A stretch of 64,000 bases of DNA from Pseudomonas sp. UBA1879. Lineage in GTDB: Bacteria; Pseudomonadota; Gammaproteobacteria; Pseudomonadales; Pseudomonadaceae. The stretch's first letter is position 1. Every line of letters starts with the position of its first letter. The notes under the pieces were generated by a model. That model was given only the letters and a program-made list of their open reading frames with translations, was not told the origin of the DNA and ran no database searches. The position numbers and the translations under genes are program-made. The stretch lies in NCBI RefSeq assembly GCF_002338065.1, contig NZ_DDHJ01000001.1, positions 310,001 to 374,000 of the forward strand. The letters are read 5' to 3'. Positions 34,638 to 42,501 of the stretch are shown in pieces.

Positions 34638-35765
34638 TTACTTCACAGGGGCTTCAGTCTTGGTGCCATCTTTGTGCCAGGTGTAAACGACGAATTTGAA
34701 GTCTTTCAAGTCACCCTTGGCGTCAAAAGACAGATCGCCGGTAGGGGTCTTGAAGGAACCGGCGTGGATGGCGGCAGCCACTTTGGCGGTGTCTTCTGAT
34801 TTGGCGGTCTTGATGGCGTCGGCGATGACTTCAACTGCGGCGTAAGCCGGGAACACGAAAGGACCGCTCGGGTCTTCTTTCTTCGCCTGGAACGCAGCGA
34901 CCAGTTCTTTGTTGGCAGGGTCCTGGTCGAAAGATTTCGGCAGGGTGACCAGCAGGCCTTCGGAAGCGTCCTGAGCGATCTGCGAGATCGAGGCGTTGCC
35001 CACGCCTTCCGGACCCATGAAGCCAGCCTTCAGGCCTTTTTCCTGAGCCTGACGCAGAATCAGACCCAGCTCTGGGTGGTAGCCGCCGTAGTAAACGAAG
35101 TCGACGTTGGCTTGCTTCATTTTGGCGATCAGCGACGAGAAGTCCTTGTCGCCGGCGTTGATGCCTTCGAACAGGGCGACTTTGACGCCGTCTTTTTCCA
35201 GAGTTTGTTTGACGGCAGTGGCGATGCCTTCACCGTACTGCTGTTTGTCGTGGATCACAGCGACGATCTTCGGCTTGACTTGCTTGGCGATGTATTCGCC
35301 GGCTGCCGGGCCTTGGGCGCTGTCCAGACCGATGGTGCGGAAGACCAGCTTGTAGCCACGCGCGGTGATTTCCGGGCTGGTGGCGGCTGGGGTGATCATG
35401 ATCACGCCTTCGTCTTCGTAGATGTCGGACGCTGGCTGAGTGGAGCTGGAGCACAGGTGGCCGACCACGAATTTCACGCCATCGTTGACCACTTTGTTGG
35501 CGACTGCGACCGCTTGTTTAGGGTCACAGGCGTCGTCGTATTCCACGGCTTCGAGCTTCTTGCCATCCACACCGCCTTTGGCGTTGATTTGCTCGATGGC
35601 CATCTTGGCACCGCTGAACTGCATGTCGCCGTACTGGGCAACCGCGCCGGTTTTCGGGCCAGCGATGCCGATCTTGATGGTGTCAGCTGCGAACGAATGG
35701 CTGGCGACCCCCGCCAGAACCAGTGCGGCAAACAGCTTGGAAATCTGATTAATACCCTTAGTCAT
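34638..35765 (-). CDS. braC: Branched-chain amino acid-binding protein BraC
   Basis: A 375-aa periplasmic binding protein for leucine, isoleucine and valine (and alanine or threonine in P. aeruginosa). The signal peptide MTKGINQISKLFAALVLAGV ends near HSFA-AD. The mature part begins DTIKIGIAGPKTGAVAQYG, a LivJ/BraC hallmark, and has one disulfide candidate pair (DDACDPK and GHLCSSS). The ATG at 35763-35765 has GGAG upstream. The terminator after it suggests that it is made in excess over the permease-ATPase parts. Confidence 0.93.
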   Translation of the reverse strand: MTKGINQISKLFAALVLAGVASHSFAADTIKIGIAGPKTGAVAQYGDMQFSGAKMAIEQINAKGGVDGKKLEAVEYDDACDPKQAVAVANKVVNDGVKFVVGHLCSSSTQPASDIYEDEGVIMITPAATSPEITARGYKLVFRTIGLDSAQGPAAGEYIAKQVKPKIVAVIHDKQQYGEGIATAVKQTLEKDGVKVALFEGINAGDKDFSSLIAKMKQANVDFVYYGGYHPELGLILRQAQEKGLKAGFMGPEGVGNASISQIAQDASEGLLVTLPKSFDQDPANKELVAAFQAKKEDPSGPFVFPAYAAVEVIADAIKTAKSEDTAKVAAAIHAGSFKTPTGDLSFDAKGDLKDFKFVVYTWHKDGTKTEAPVK

Positions 35766-36093
35766 GAATGCTCCACTCTTGCGTTTGTAGTTTTTATAAT
35801 CCTGACGGCCAAAGCTGCAGGACCGGATTAATGTATCCAGGCCATGCCCCTGCAACTGTACCGGAACAGTTTAGAGCGCCGGTCGAGCGCTTGAAAAGCT
35901 GGCTGCGGGGTGCAGAACCTGTTGATGTCGCTTAATCGAAAGAAAGATACACAATCAAACCGAACCCGTCCGCAACGGATCACCTTCTTCATCGGCTTGA
36001 AGGAAATTCCCTGCAATCAATTACTTGTATCCGGGTTTGTCCATGGAGAACGCAGCGGTATCATTTGCGCCGATTTTCCAAACGGTGAAACCC
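35766..36093. other. Promoter region between braC and the DUF2288 gene
   Basis: 328 bases with no supportable gene. It carries the divergent promoters of braC (minus) and 36094 (plus). Part of it is AT-rich (AAGAAAGATACACAATCAAA near 35940). The short open frames that cover it have no family resemblance. Confidence 0.6.
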
Positions 36094-36393
36094 ATGACGC
36101 AAGAACCTAGCACCCTCTATGCCAAATTGCTTGGCGAAACGGCTTCTATCACTTGGAAAGAACTTGAACCGTTCTTTGCCAAGGGTGCCCTGTTGTGGGT
36201 CGAGCGTTCTCAGGATTTGATCGCGGTGGCCGAGGCATTTGCCGAAAATGCTGACGTAAAAGTGGCTGCCTGGCTGGAAAGCGGGGAAGTCAGCAAGCTC
36301 TCTGAATCAACGGCTTTGGACCTCTTCACCCGCGATCCGGCGTTGTGGGCGGTCGTGGTAGCGCCCTGGGTGCTGGTCCAGGAAAGGGCGTGA
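36094..36393 (+). CDS. DUF2288 family protein
   Basis: A 99-aa small cytoplasmic protein of the DUF2288 family (PAO1 PA1075 position, next to braC). It reads STLYAKLLGETASITWKELEPFFAKG, so the conserved W-K/EL-x(2)-FFA is near residues 18-27, and ends in VVVAPWVLVQE. The ATG at 36094 is chosen because family members start close to STLYAKLLGE. A perfect terminator stem overlaps its stop codon. Function unknown. Confidence 0.82.
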   Translation: MTQEPSTLYAKLLGETASITWKELEPFFAKGALLWVERSQDLIAVAEAFAENADVKVAAWLESGEVSKLSESTALDLFTRDPALWAVVVAPWVLVQERA

Positions 36394-36415
36394 TAGCGTC
36401 GTACGCCCTTTTTTG
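36383..36415 (+). terminator. Rho-independent terminator overlapping a stop codon
   Basis: AAAGGGCGT at 36383-36391 pairs with ACGCCCTTT at 36403-36411 and a T run follows. The TGA stop of the DUF2288 gene (36391-36393) begins at the last base of the left arm and lies mostly in the loop. Confidence 0.9.
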
Positions 36416-36668
36416 GTGCGATGACTGATGGCAAAGTGGGTAGGGCGGTAACTTTAAGTGTGGTGAGGTAGCAGGTTATGGGTTGGCTCGAGAGGGTTAC
36501 TCTGATGCCTTTCAGGCCTATTCCCCACCAAGGCGGCTCCCACATCTTTTGCAACGTGCCGCATCCTGATGGACCGAGTTGCCGGCTTTTTGAGCAAGTC
36601 CCGAAATTGTGCGGCGAACACCAAGGCTAAAGACCTAGTCCATCAGGCCATGGCGCGTTTGAGCAGAT

Positions 36669-36692
36669 GTAGGAGCGAGCTTGCTCGCGATA
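36669..36692. repeat. Single REP arm (type A)
   Basis: GTAGGAGCGAGCTTGCTCGC core without a partner nearby. It lies in the 357-base gap 36394-36750, which otherwise holds a terminator and the pentamer run at 36724; I see no gene there. Confidence 0.75.
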
Positions 36693-36723
36693 GGCCCGAC
36701 CGGGCATCGAGGTAGCAATCTCA

Positions 36724-36742
36724 ACCCAACCCAACCCAACCT
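36724..36742. repeat. Short AACCC tandem run
   Basis: Four adjacent CAACC/AACCC units stand just downstream of the stop of the 363-aa gene. No known role; a slippage-prone simple repeat. Confidence 0.6.
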
Positions 36743-36750
36743 CTACCCGA

Positions 36751-37842
36751 TCACTCCAAATACCCCGTCTTCCCCGTATGCTGATTCAACGAGATCACCC
36801 GCGTCTTGCCGATCCGGTGACGGTAAATCTCCAGCAGGTATTTCACCGCTTTCTTCACGCTCTCCCGGGAGATGCGGATGTCGTAGATCGAAACGAAGCG
36901 CGATGTGTCGTCAATCAACTCCCGGTATTTCTTCTCGTACATCGGCTTGATCGCGTACCAGTTGGTGTCGAGGATTTTTGCCGGGTTTTCGTACTCGTTG
37001 AGCAGGTCGTCAATGCGTGCCTCGTCGAATTCGTCGCTCATGATGAAATCCAGAATCCAATTGTCCAGCGTGTCATCGAAGCGATACGGCTGGCGTGCGA
37101 AGCAGCGTTTGATGAACGCCACGATCAGCGTCAGGAAGTCGTCCGACAGGCACTGACTCTTGGCGATCAATGTGGTCAGCGACAGGTTGGCCGAGGCGCC
37201 GATCACGAGCGCATAACGCTTGAGCGTGGTGTTAGGGAAGAGGCTGTTGAGGTGTGTCTTCAGCCGGTTCAGGTCCATGTACGACAGCTTGTAATCCTTG
37301 GGCAGCGAGACGATCGACACCACCGACGAGCAATTTTTGAAGAAGTGCAGGTCGTGCAGCGCCGCCGCGTCGTAGCCCGACGCCTTGTATTGCTCCAGTG
37401 CCGCTCGATAACGGCGGGACTCGATCGGCAGCAGGCTGATGCCCTCGATGGCCTGGGTCATTTTGTTGAAATGCGGCAGGTCGATGCAGCGGAAGAACAG
37501 GTCGTCGATGTCCAGACGGGGCGGCTCTTTTTCGAACAGTTTGAGCTTGTCCGAACCCGGCAGCGGCGTCTCTGGCACCACCGATTCGGCGTAGGCAATC
37601 GCCACGGGCCCCGCCAGACTCATGAACAGATCGTTAGCGTCGAGCCGGATGGTCTCGCCGATGTCGATGCCGGCACGACGGAAATAGTTCTGGTCGTAGT
37701 CAGTCGTGACCGCCTGCGCCGTCAGAATGTTGAAGATCTGCTGTGAGATGTATTGGTTGGCGTGACGCTCCATGGCGTTGACGTCGATGTCCCTTGCTGA
37801 TCGGCGCCGCGGCGAGCTTCTTGACCGTGAAACGCCCTGCAT
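36751..37842 (-). CDS. Unrecognised 363-aa protein downstream of the MHYT-GGDEF-EAL gene
   Basis: I do not recognise this protein. It is soluble, with no signal or membrane segment, and mainly helical. Striking pieces are NQYISQQIFNILTAQ at the start of the well-formed part, NYFRRAGIDIGETIRLDAND, a DDLFFRCIDLPHF block, SLPKDYKLSYMDLNRLK, and a basic C-terminus (KKAVKYLLEIYRHRIGKTR). Two ATGs are possible: 37842, 17 nt after the upstream stop (a 23-residue Arg-rich lead), or 37773 (MERHANQY), the more protein-like N-terminus. Neither has a strong ribosome site. Its distance of 17 nt from the c-di-GMP gene stop suggests one operon and a shared role, which is inference. Confidence 0.7.
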   Translation of the reverse strand: MQGVSRSRSSPRRRSARDIDVNAMERHANQYISQQIFNILTAQAVTTDYDQNYFRRAGIDIGETIRLDANDLFMSLAGPVAIAYAESVVPETPLPGSDKLKLFEKEPPRLDIDDLFFRCIDLPHFNKMTQAIEGISLLPIESRRYRAALEQYKASGYDAAALHDLHFFKNCSSVVSIVSLPKDYKLSYMDLNRLKTHLNSLFPNTTLKRYALVIGASANLSLTTLIAKSQCLSDDFLTLIVAFIKRCFARQPYRFDDTLDNWILDFIMSDEFDEARIDDLLNEYENPAKILDTNWYAIKPMYEKKYRELIDDTSRFVSIYDIRISRESVKKAVKYLLEIYRHRIGKTRVISLNQHTGKTGYLE

Positions 37843-37859
37843 GAGGATTGCTTCACAGC

Positions 37860-40151
37860 TCAGCGTTGCGGACGGGAGCGAAAGCGGTCAGGCCGCGGAT
37901 GCCCGGTTTCGCGAAGGCCTTCTTCGGTAATGGGCTGGCCGACAGTCTGTTCGACGGTTTTTAGCAGGTGCATGGAGGGCGACAATTCAAAGGAAGCGCG
38001 CTGGTTCAGCTGCTGAACCAACGGCTTGAGCGTTTCCAGGGGCACGGGTTTGCTGAACAGATAACCTTGCACGTAATCGCACCCGTATGCGCTCAGGAAC
38101 GCCAGTTGCGCCGGGGTTTCGACGCCCTCGGTGACCACTTTGAGGTGCAGTGTGTGGGCCATGACGATGATCGCCTGCACGATTTCCATGTCTTGCGGGG
38201 ATTTCGGGATGTCGATGATGAACGAGCGGTCGATCTTCACCGTATCGAGCGGCAGGCGTTTGAGGTAAGCCAGCGACGAATAACCCGTGCCGAAATCGTC
38301 GATGGACAAGGCCACGCCCAGCTTGCGTATCTCATTGAGCAACAGCACCGTGTTGCTGATGTTCCCCATCAGCGCGTTTTCCGTGACCTCCAGTTCAAGC
38401 CGTTGCGGGGCCACGCCGGCTTCCTTGAGCGCGCTGTCCATCTCATGCACCAGTTCCTCGCGGGCCAGGTTCAGCGCCGAACAGTTCACGGCGATCACCA
38501 GGTCTTCGAAACCGCTTTCGCTCAGATGAGCCAGATCCTGACAGGCCCGGCGCAAGACCCAGTTGTCCAGCTCGGCGATCAGTCCGTTGGTTTCGGCGAT
38601 GGTAATGAAACGATCCGGGGTCAACAGGCCTTGGGTCGGGTGCTGCCATCGCACCAACGCTTCGAGCTTGGCGACGTGCCCGGTACGCAGGTCGACGATG
38701 GGTTGGTAATACAGCTGCAGGCCTTGCTCTTCGGTCAACGCGTTGCGCAGTTGCTCCTCAAGGTGCAGGGCCATGCTGGCCTGGGTTTTCAGGTTGTCAT
38801 TAAAAAAGTGCAGCGTGTTGCGGCCATTGCCCTTGGATTCGTAGAGCGCAAGGTCCGCATGTTTGAGCAATTCATCGCACGTCTCGCCATTATCGGGAAA
38901 CAGGCTGATACCGATGCTGGTGCTCATGACCATGCGCCGACCGTTCAAAGCGATGGGGTCTTTCATTTTGGCCATGACCCGCTGCGCCATGTGGCGTGCC
39001 TCTTCGACGTTTTGCAGCTCGATGAGAATGCAGAACTCGTCACCGCCAAAACGGGCGACGACGTCGTTGGCTCGCGTGGCGCCACGGATGCGGTCGGCGA
39101 TGACCTTCAGCAGTTCGTCCCCGGCGTCATGGCCGAGGCTGTCGTTGATGCGCTTGAAGTGGTCGACGTCCAGAAACATCACGGCCAGCATGCCTTGCGC
39201 CTGTTTTTGCTCCGTCAGGCGTTCGGCAAATATCTGATTGAAGCCGCGACGGTTGATCAGGTTGGTGAGGGCGTCGTAATGGGCGACTTGTTGCAATGAC
39301 GCCCTGGCCTGATCGAGCTGGCTGAGCAGTGCGTTGACGCGCGCCAGATCGCGTTCCTTGGCTTGCAGCTTCTTGTCGGCCATCGCGGCGCTGATACTGG
39401 CGGCGATGATCAGCAGCACGATCAACGCGATGGTCAGACTCAACTGCAGGCTGTTTTCAGTGGCGGGCATCTGCATCGGCGTGTCATCGGGCACCCTCAA
39501 CTGCAGTGCCCACATGCCCATGAAGTGGGTGCTGACGATCCCTGCGCCGAGCACCAGGCTCGCCCCGTATTTCAGTAATTGATGCAACGCCCCTGTGTCT
39601 TTGCGCAAATGAATGGCCAATACCAGCGCGGTCAGGCTGCTGGCAATGGCGACCACGATGGAACCTGCGAACCGCCACGGCTCGTAATACTGGGTGGCGT
39701 CCGAACGCATGGCGGACATGCCGAGGTAATGCATCGCGATAATGCCGAGCCCGATGCATACCGAGGCACTCAGGTATTGGGTCAGGCGTAGCTCGGCATG
39801 ACCGAGGGCGTTCATGGCCATCATCCCGGACACCAGCGCAATGGCCAGCGAAGCGATGGTCACGGTGAGGTCATAGTGCAATTCCAGCGGCGCCTGGAAC
39901 GACAGCATGCTGATGAAATGCATGGCCCAAATGCCCACTGCCAGACACAGCGAACCAAGGGCGCGCCAGCGTAGACGCGCGTTGGCGTGTTCGACGTGGC
40001 CAACACGTTCGGCGATGTTGAGGGTGGCGAAGCTGGCGGCGCAGGCCACTACATAGGCGAGGATGATCAAGAGCGGGTTATGGCTGCCGTGGAGCATCAC
40101 CCCGCCATGCGCTGGCATCGACGTTAAAAAATGCAAACCCAGCCAATCCAT
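37860..40151 (-). CDS. nbdA: MHYT-GGDEF-EAL c-di-GMP signalling membrane protein (NbdA/MucR-like)
   Basis: A 763-aa inner-membrane protein for c-di-GMP turnover. The MHYT sensor has six or seven helices with AMHFISM, AMHYLGM and THFMGM motifs (His at 78, 141 and 209), thought to bind copper and sense NO, CO or O2. GGDEF is intact at residues 369-373 (RFGGDEF) after a LDVDHFKRIND metal motif. EAL follows at 497-499 (KLEALVRWQHP) with a late DDFGTGYSSL. The ATG at 40149-40151 has GGAG at 6 nt; one four codons earlier is weaker. The neighbours match PAO1 PA3311 (nbdA). NbdA there has a degenerate AGDEF as I recall, so this copy may also synthesise c-di-GMP. Confidence 0.85.
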   Translation of the reverse strand: MDWLGLHFLTSMPAHGGVMLHGSHNPLLIILAYVVACAASFATLNIAERVGHVEHANARLRWRALGSLCLAVGIWAMHFISMLSFQAPLELHYDLTVTIASLAIALVSGMMAMNALGHAELRLTQYLSASVCIGLGIIAMHYLGMSAMRSDATQYYEPWRFAGSIVVAIASSLTALVLAIHLRKDTGALHQLLKYGASLVLGAGIVSTHFMGMWALQLRVPDDTPMQMPATENSLQLSLTIALIVLLIIAASISAAMADKKLQAKERDLARVNALLSQLDQARASLQQVAHYDALTNLINRRGFNQIFAERLTEQKQAQGMLAVMFLDVDHFKRINDSLGHDAGDELLKVIADRIRGATRANDVVARFGGDEFCILIELQNVEEARHMAQRVMAKMKDPIALNGRRMVMSTSIGISLFPDNGETCDELLKHADLALYESKGNGRNTLHFFNDNLKTQASMALHLEEQLRNALTEEQGLQLYYQPIVDLRTGHVAKLEALVRWQHPTQGLLTPDRFITIAETNGLIAELDNWVLRRACQDLAHLSESGFEDLVIAVNCSALNLAREELVHEMDSALKEAGVAPQRLELEVTENALMGNISNTVLLLNEIRKLGVALSIDDFGTGYSSLAYLKRLPLDTVKIDRSFIIDIPKSPQDMEIVQAIIVMAHTLHLKVVTEGVETPAQLAFLSAYGCDYVQGYLFSKPVPLETLKPLVQQLNQRASFELSPSMHLLKTVEQTVGQPITEEGLRETGHPRPDRFRSRPQR

Positions 40152-40299
40152 TGCACGCTCCATGTGTCCACTGCTGGCATGACCACCGTCTGAGTGACTG
40201 GTGGCATTTTGCGATGATTATAGGAGGCACCTATCTTTAAACACGCGCTGGTGGACGGACGTACCAACTATTTCGCGATAACCGTTATCGCGAATTGTT

Positions 40300-40680
40300 C
40301 TAAGCATAGGTAACAACGAGCGGTGATGTGACTTCGCCACTGTCGAGTGGTTCCACGGGCAACAAACCAAATGCAGCACGGGCGGCATCGCAGTCCGGGT
40401 TGTGCACCCCGTCAGTCCAGGACGCCTCGAATTCCCGGCAGGTACTGGAGCGTTTTTCATAAATCGAGCAACGCGTGCCCATACCCACTTCGCCCTGCAG
40501 AGCGGTGCAGCGCGGAGATTTGCAATCGGTGCCCAGCATCGCGACACGGCTGGGGCTGATGCTGCTGACCAAATCATCGGGCACGGTGCCTCCCGCGGAC
40601 TCGCAGTCACCCCAAAAAAAAGACACGCGAAAGTGTGAACAGCAGGCACCACAATGCAGGCACGGACTCACGTCGGACAT
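40300..40680 (-). CDS. YkgJ family Cys-cluster (zinc/iron chelating) protein
   Basis: A 126-aa protein with the UPF0153/YkgJ Cys layout: CLHCGACCSHF at residues 7-17, CKSPRC and later CSIYEKRSSTCREF. Eight or so cysteines suggest a bound metal or Fe-S cluster. It is a single gene between the c-di-GMP gene and the MFS gene. The start ATG at 40678-40680 is standard for the family. Function unknown. Confidence 0.85.
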   Translation of the reverse strand: MSDVSPCLHCGACCSHFRVSFFWGDCESAGGTVPDDLVSSISPSRVAMLGTDCKSPRCTALQGEVGMGTRCSIYEKRSSTCREFEASWTDGVHNPDCDAARAAFGLLPVEPLDSGEVTSPLVVTYA

Positions 40681-40947
40681 GGATGTAAACCGGAGAATGG
40701 ATCAGGGAGGAGGGAAGCGATCCGGCGCTATTCTAGGCTTCCGGGTGGCGTTGGGAAGTGGGCGCTGAAAATATATTCCTTGCGTGTGGCGGCACGAAAA
40801 CGCGTGGGTTTTGAGCGAAAGGTTGGAGCGCTACGGCGATGAAAAGGTATCAGTTCGGCGAATGATACGGGACAGTTTCGATAAGCCTGACTAGATTCAA
40901 TTCTCGGCGCCTGCGTCTGGCCTCACAACAATAAGAAGAGACGACAC

Positions 40948-42306
40948 ATGCATCACTCCACTCAAGCCGCCAACGCTTGGCGCATCCTGTTTCTGCTGTT
41001 CTTGGCAAACCTGTTCAACTTCTTCGATCGCACGATCCCGGCCATCATCATCGAGCCGATCCGCAAGGAATGGCTGTTGAGCGACTTCCAATTGGGCATC
41101 ATCGGCACGGCATTCACCCTTGTGTATGCCATCGCCGGGCTGCCGCTGGGACGGATGGCCGACACTGGATCGCGCCGTAAACTGATGGGGTGGGGGCTGG
41201 CCGTGTGGAGCGGGCTGACGGCCATAAATGGGCTGGTCGGCAATTTCTGGGCGTTTCTGCTGGTGCGCATGGGCGTGGGCATTGGCGAAGCCAGCTATGC
41301 ACCTGCCGCGAACTCGCTGATCGGCGACCTGTTCCCCGCGCACAAACGCGCCCGGGCGATGGGTATTTTCATGCTCGGTTTGCCACTGGGCCTGCTGCTG
41401 GCGTTCTTCACCATTGGCGCGATGGTCAAGGCCTTCGACAGTTGGCGAGCGCCATTCTTCATTGCTGCCGTGCCGGGACTGATCCTCGCGGTCTTCATGT
41501 TTTTCATTCGTGAACCTGCCCGCGGCGCTGCGGAAAACGTGGCAACTTCCCAGGAAACCATTGACCGGCCGATTCGTCGCGTGCTGTCAATTCCGACATT
41601 TCGCTGGCTGGTGCTGGCAGGGCTGGCGTTCAACTTTGCGACCTACGCCTGTAATTCCTTCATGGTGCCGATGTTGCAGCGCTATTTCCTGCTTGCTCTG
41701 CACGAGGCAGCCATGGCGACCGGGTTGATCGTTGGCGTGACCGGTTTGATCGGCCTGACGGCAGGAGGCTGGGTGGCGGACAAGTTGCATCAACGCTGGG
41801 CCAGCGGTCGATTGATGTTCGCTTCGGTGAGCATGGCCATCGCCTGCCTGTGCACCGGCTTCGCGCTGCATGCCGGGCGCATCGAGATCGGGTTGTTCGT
41901 CGCGGTGTTCAGCGTGGGCTGGCTGTTTTCCTACAACTTCTACACCTGTGTTTACACAGCGATTCAAGACGTGGTGCAGCCCCGTTTACGCGCCACGGCG
42001 ATGGCGCTGTTCTTCGCCGGGCTGTATTTACTGGGCGGTGGACTGGGACCGGTAGTAGCAGGGTTGCTGTCCGATCATTTCGCCCAAACAGCGATGGCAG
42101 CTGCCCAAGTCGAGCAAATGACCGAGCCGTTCAAAGCGGTGGGGTTGCATGACGCGATGATGTATCTGATTCCCGGCGCGCTGTTTTTCACGTTGGTGTT
42201 TCTGGCGATTGCCTCGAGAAGCTTTAGCCGCGACGCCCAGCGGATGCGCGTGGGCATGGCGGCGGATGAGCTGGGGGTGGGAGGGGTGAAGCCGTCAGTG
42301 GCTTGA
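40948..42306 (+). CDS. Spinster-type MFS transporter
   Basis: A 452-aa major facilitator protein with 12 predicted helices. The N-terminal LFNFFDRTIPAIIIEPI motif fits the Spinster-like branch, as does the loop motif GRMADTGSRRKLM (motif A, near residues 68-80) and RMGVGIGEASYAPAANSLI. The ATG at 40948 is preceded by AAGAAGAG. Spinster homologues carry lipids or organic anions, but the substrate cannot be read from the sequence. A REPIN follows the gene. Confidence 0.86.
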   Translation: MHHSTQAANAWRILFLLFLANLFNFFDRTIPAIIIEPIRKEWLLSDFQLGIIGTAFTLVYAIAGLPLGRMADTGSRRKLMGWGLAVWSGLTAINGLVGNFWAFLLVRMGVGIGEASYAPAANSLIGDLFPAHKRARAMGIFMLGLPLGLLLAFFTIGAMVKAFDSWRAPFFIAAVPGLILAVFMFFIREPARGAAENVATSQETIDRPIRRVLSIPTFRWLVLAGLAFNFATYACNSFMVPMLQRYFLLALHEAAMATGLIVGVTGLIGLTAGGWVADKLHQRWASGRLMFASVSMAIACLCTGFALHAGRIEIGLFVAVFSVGWLFSYNFYTCVYTAIQDVVQPRLRATAMALFFAGLYLLGGGLGPVVAGLLSDHFAQTAMAAAQVEQMTEPFKAVGLHDAMMYLIPGALFFTLVFLAIASRSFSRDAQRMRVGMAADELGVGGVKPSVA

Positions 42307-42331
42307 ATTGTGGGGTTTTCCTGGCTTGAGG

Positions 42332-42460
42332 AGCGCGGCTTGTCCCGCGATCGGCAGGGAACCGGTCGTAAGACCCAACAACACTGCGAGTGCTGATACA
42401 CCGTGTTCTCTGGTTTTGCTTGCGCTTCGCACAAGATCGCGGGACAAGCCGCGCGCCTAC
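42332..42460. repeat. Type D inverted repeat (GCGGCTTGTCCCGCGATC)
   Basis: GCGCGGCTTGTCCCGCGATC at 42333-42352 and GATCGCGGGACAAGCCGCGC at 42435-42454 form a 20-nt perfect inverted pair. The same pair type, with one mismatch, is at 57910-58046. It fills the gap between the MFS gene and the 3' end of rapA. Confidence 0.88.
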
Positions 42461-42501
42461 AAGGTCTCCGTTCGCCGCACGATCTGCGGCGAACTGGGGA
42501 T

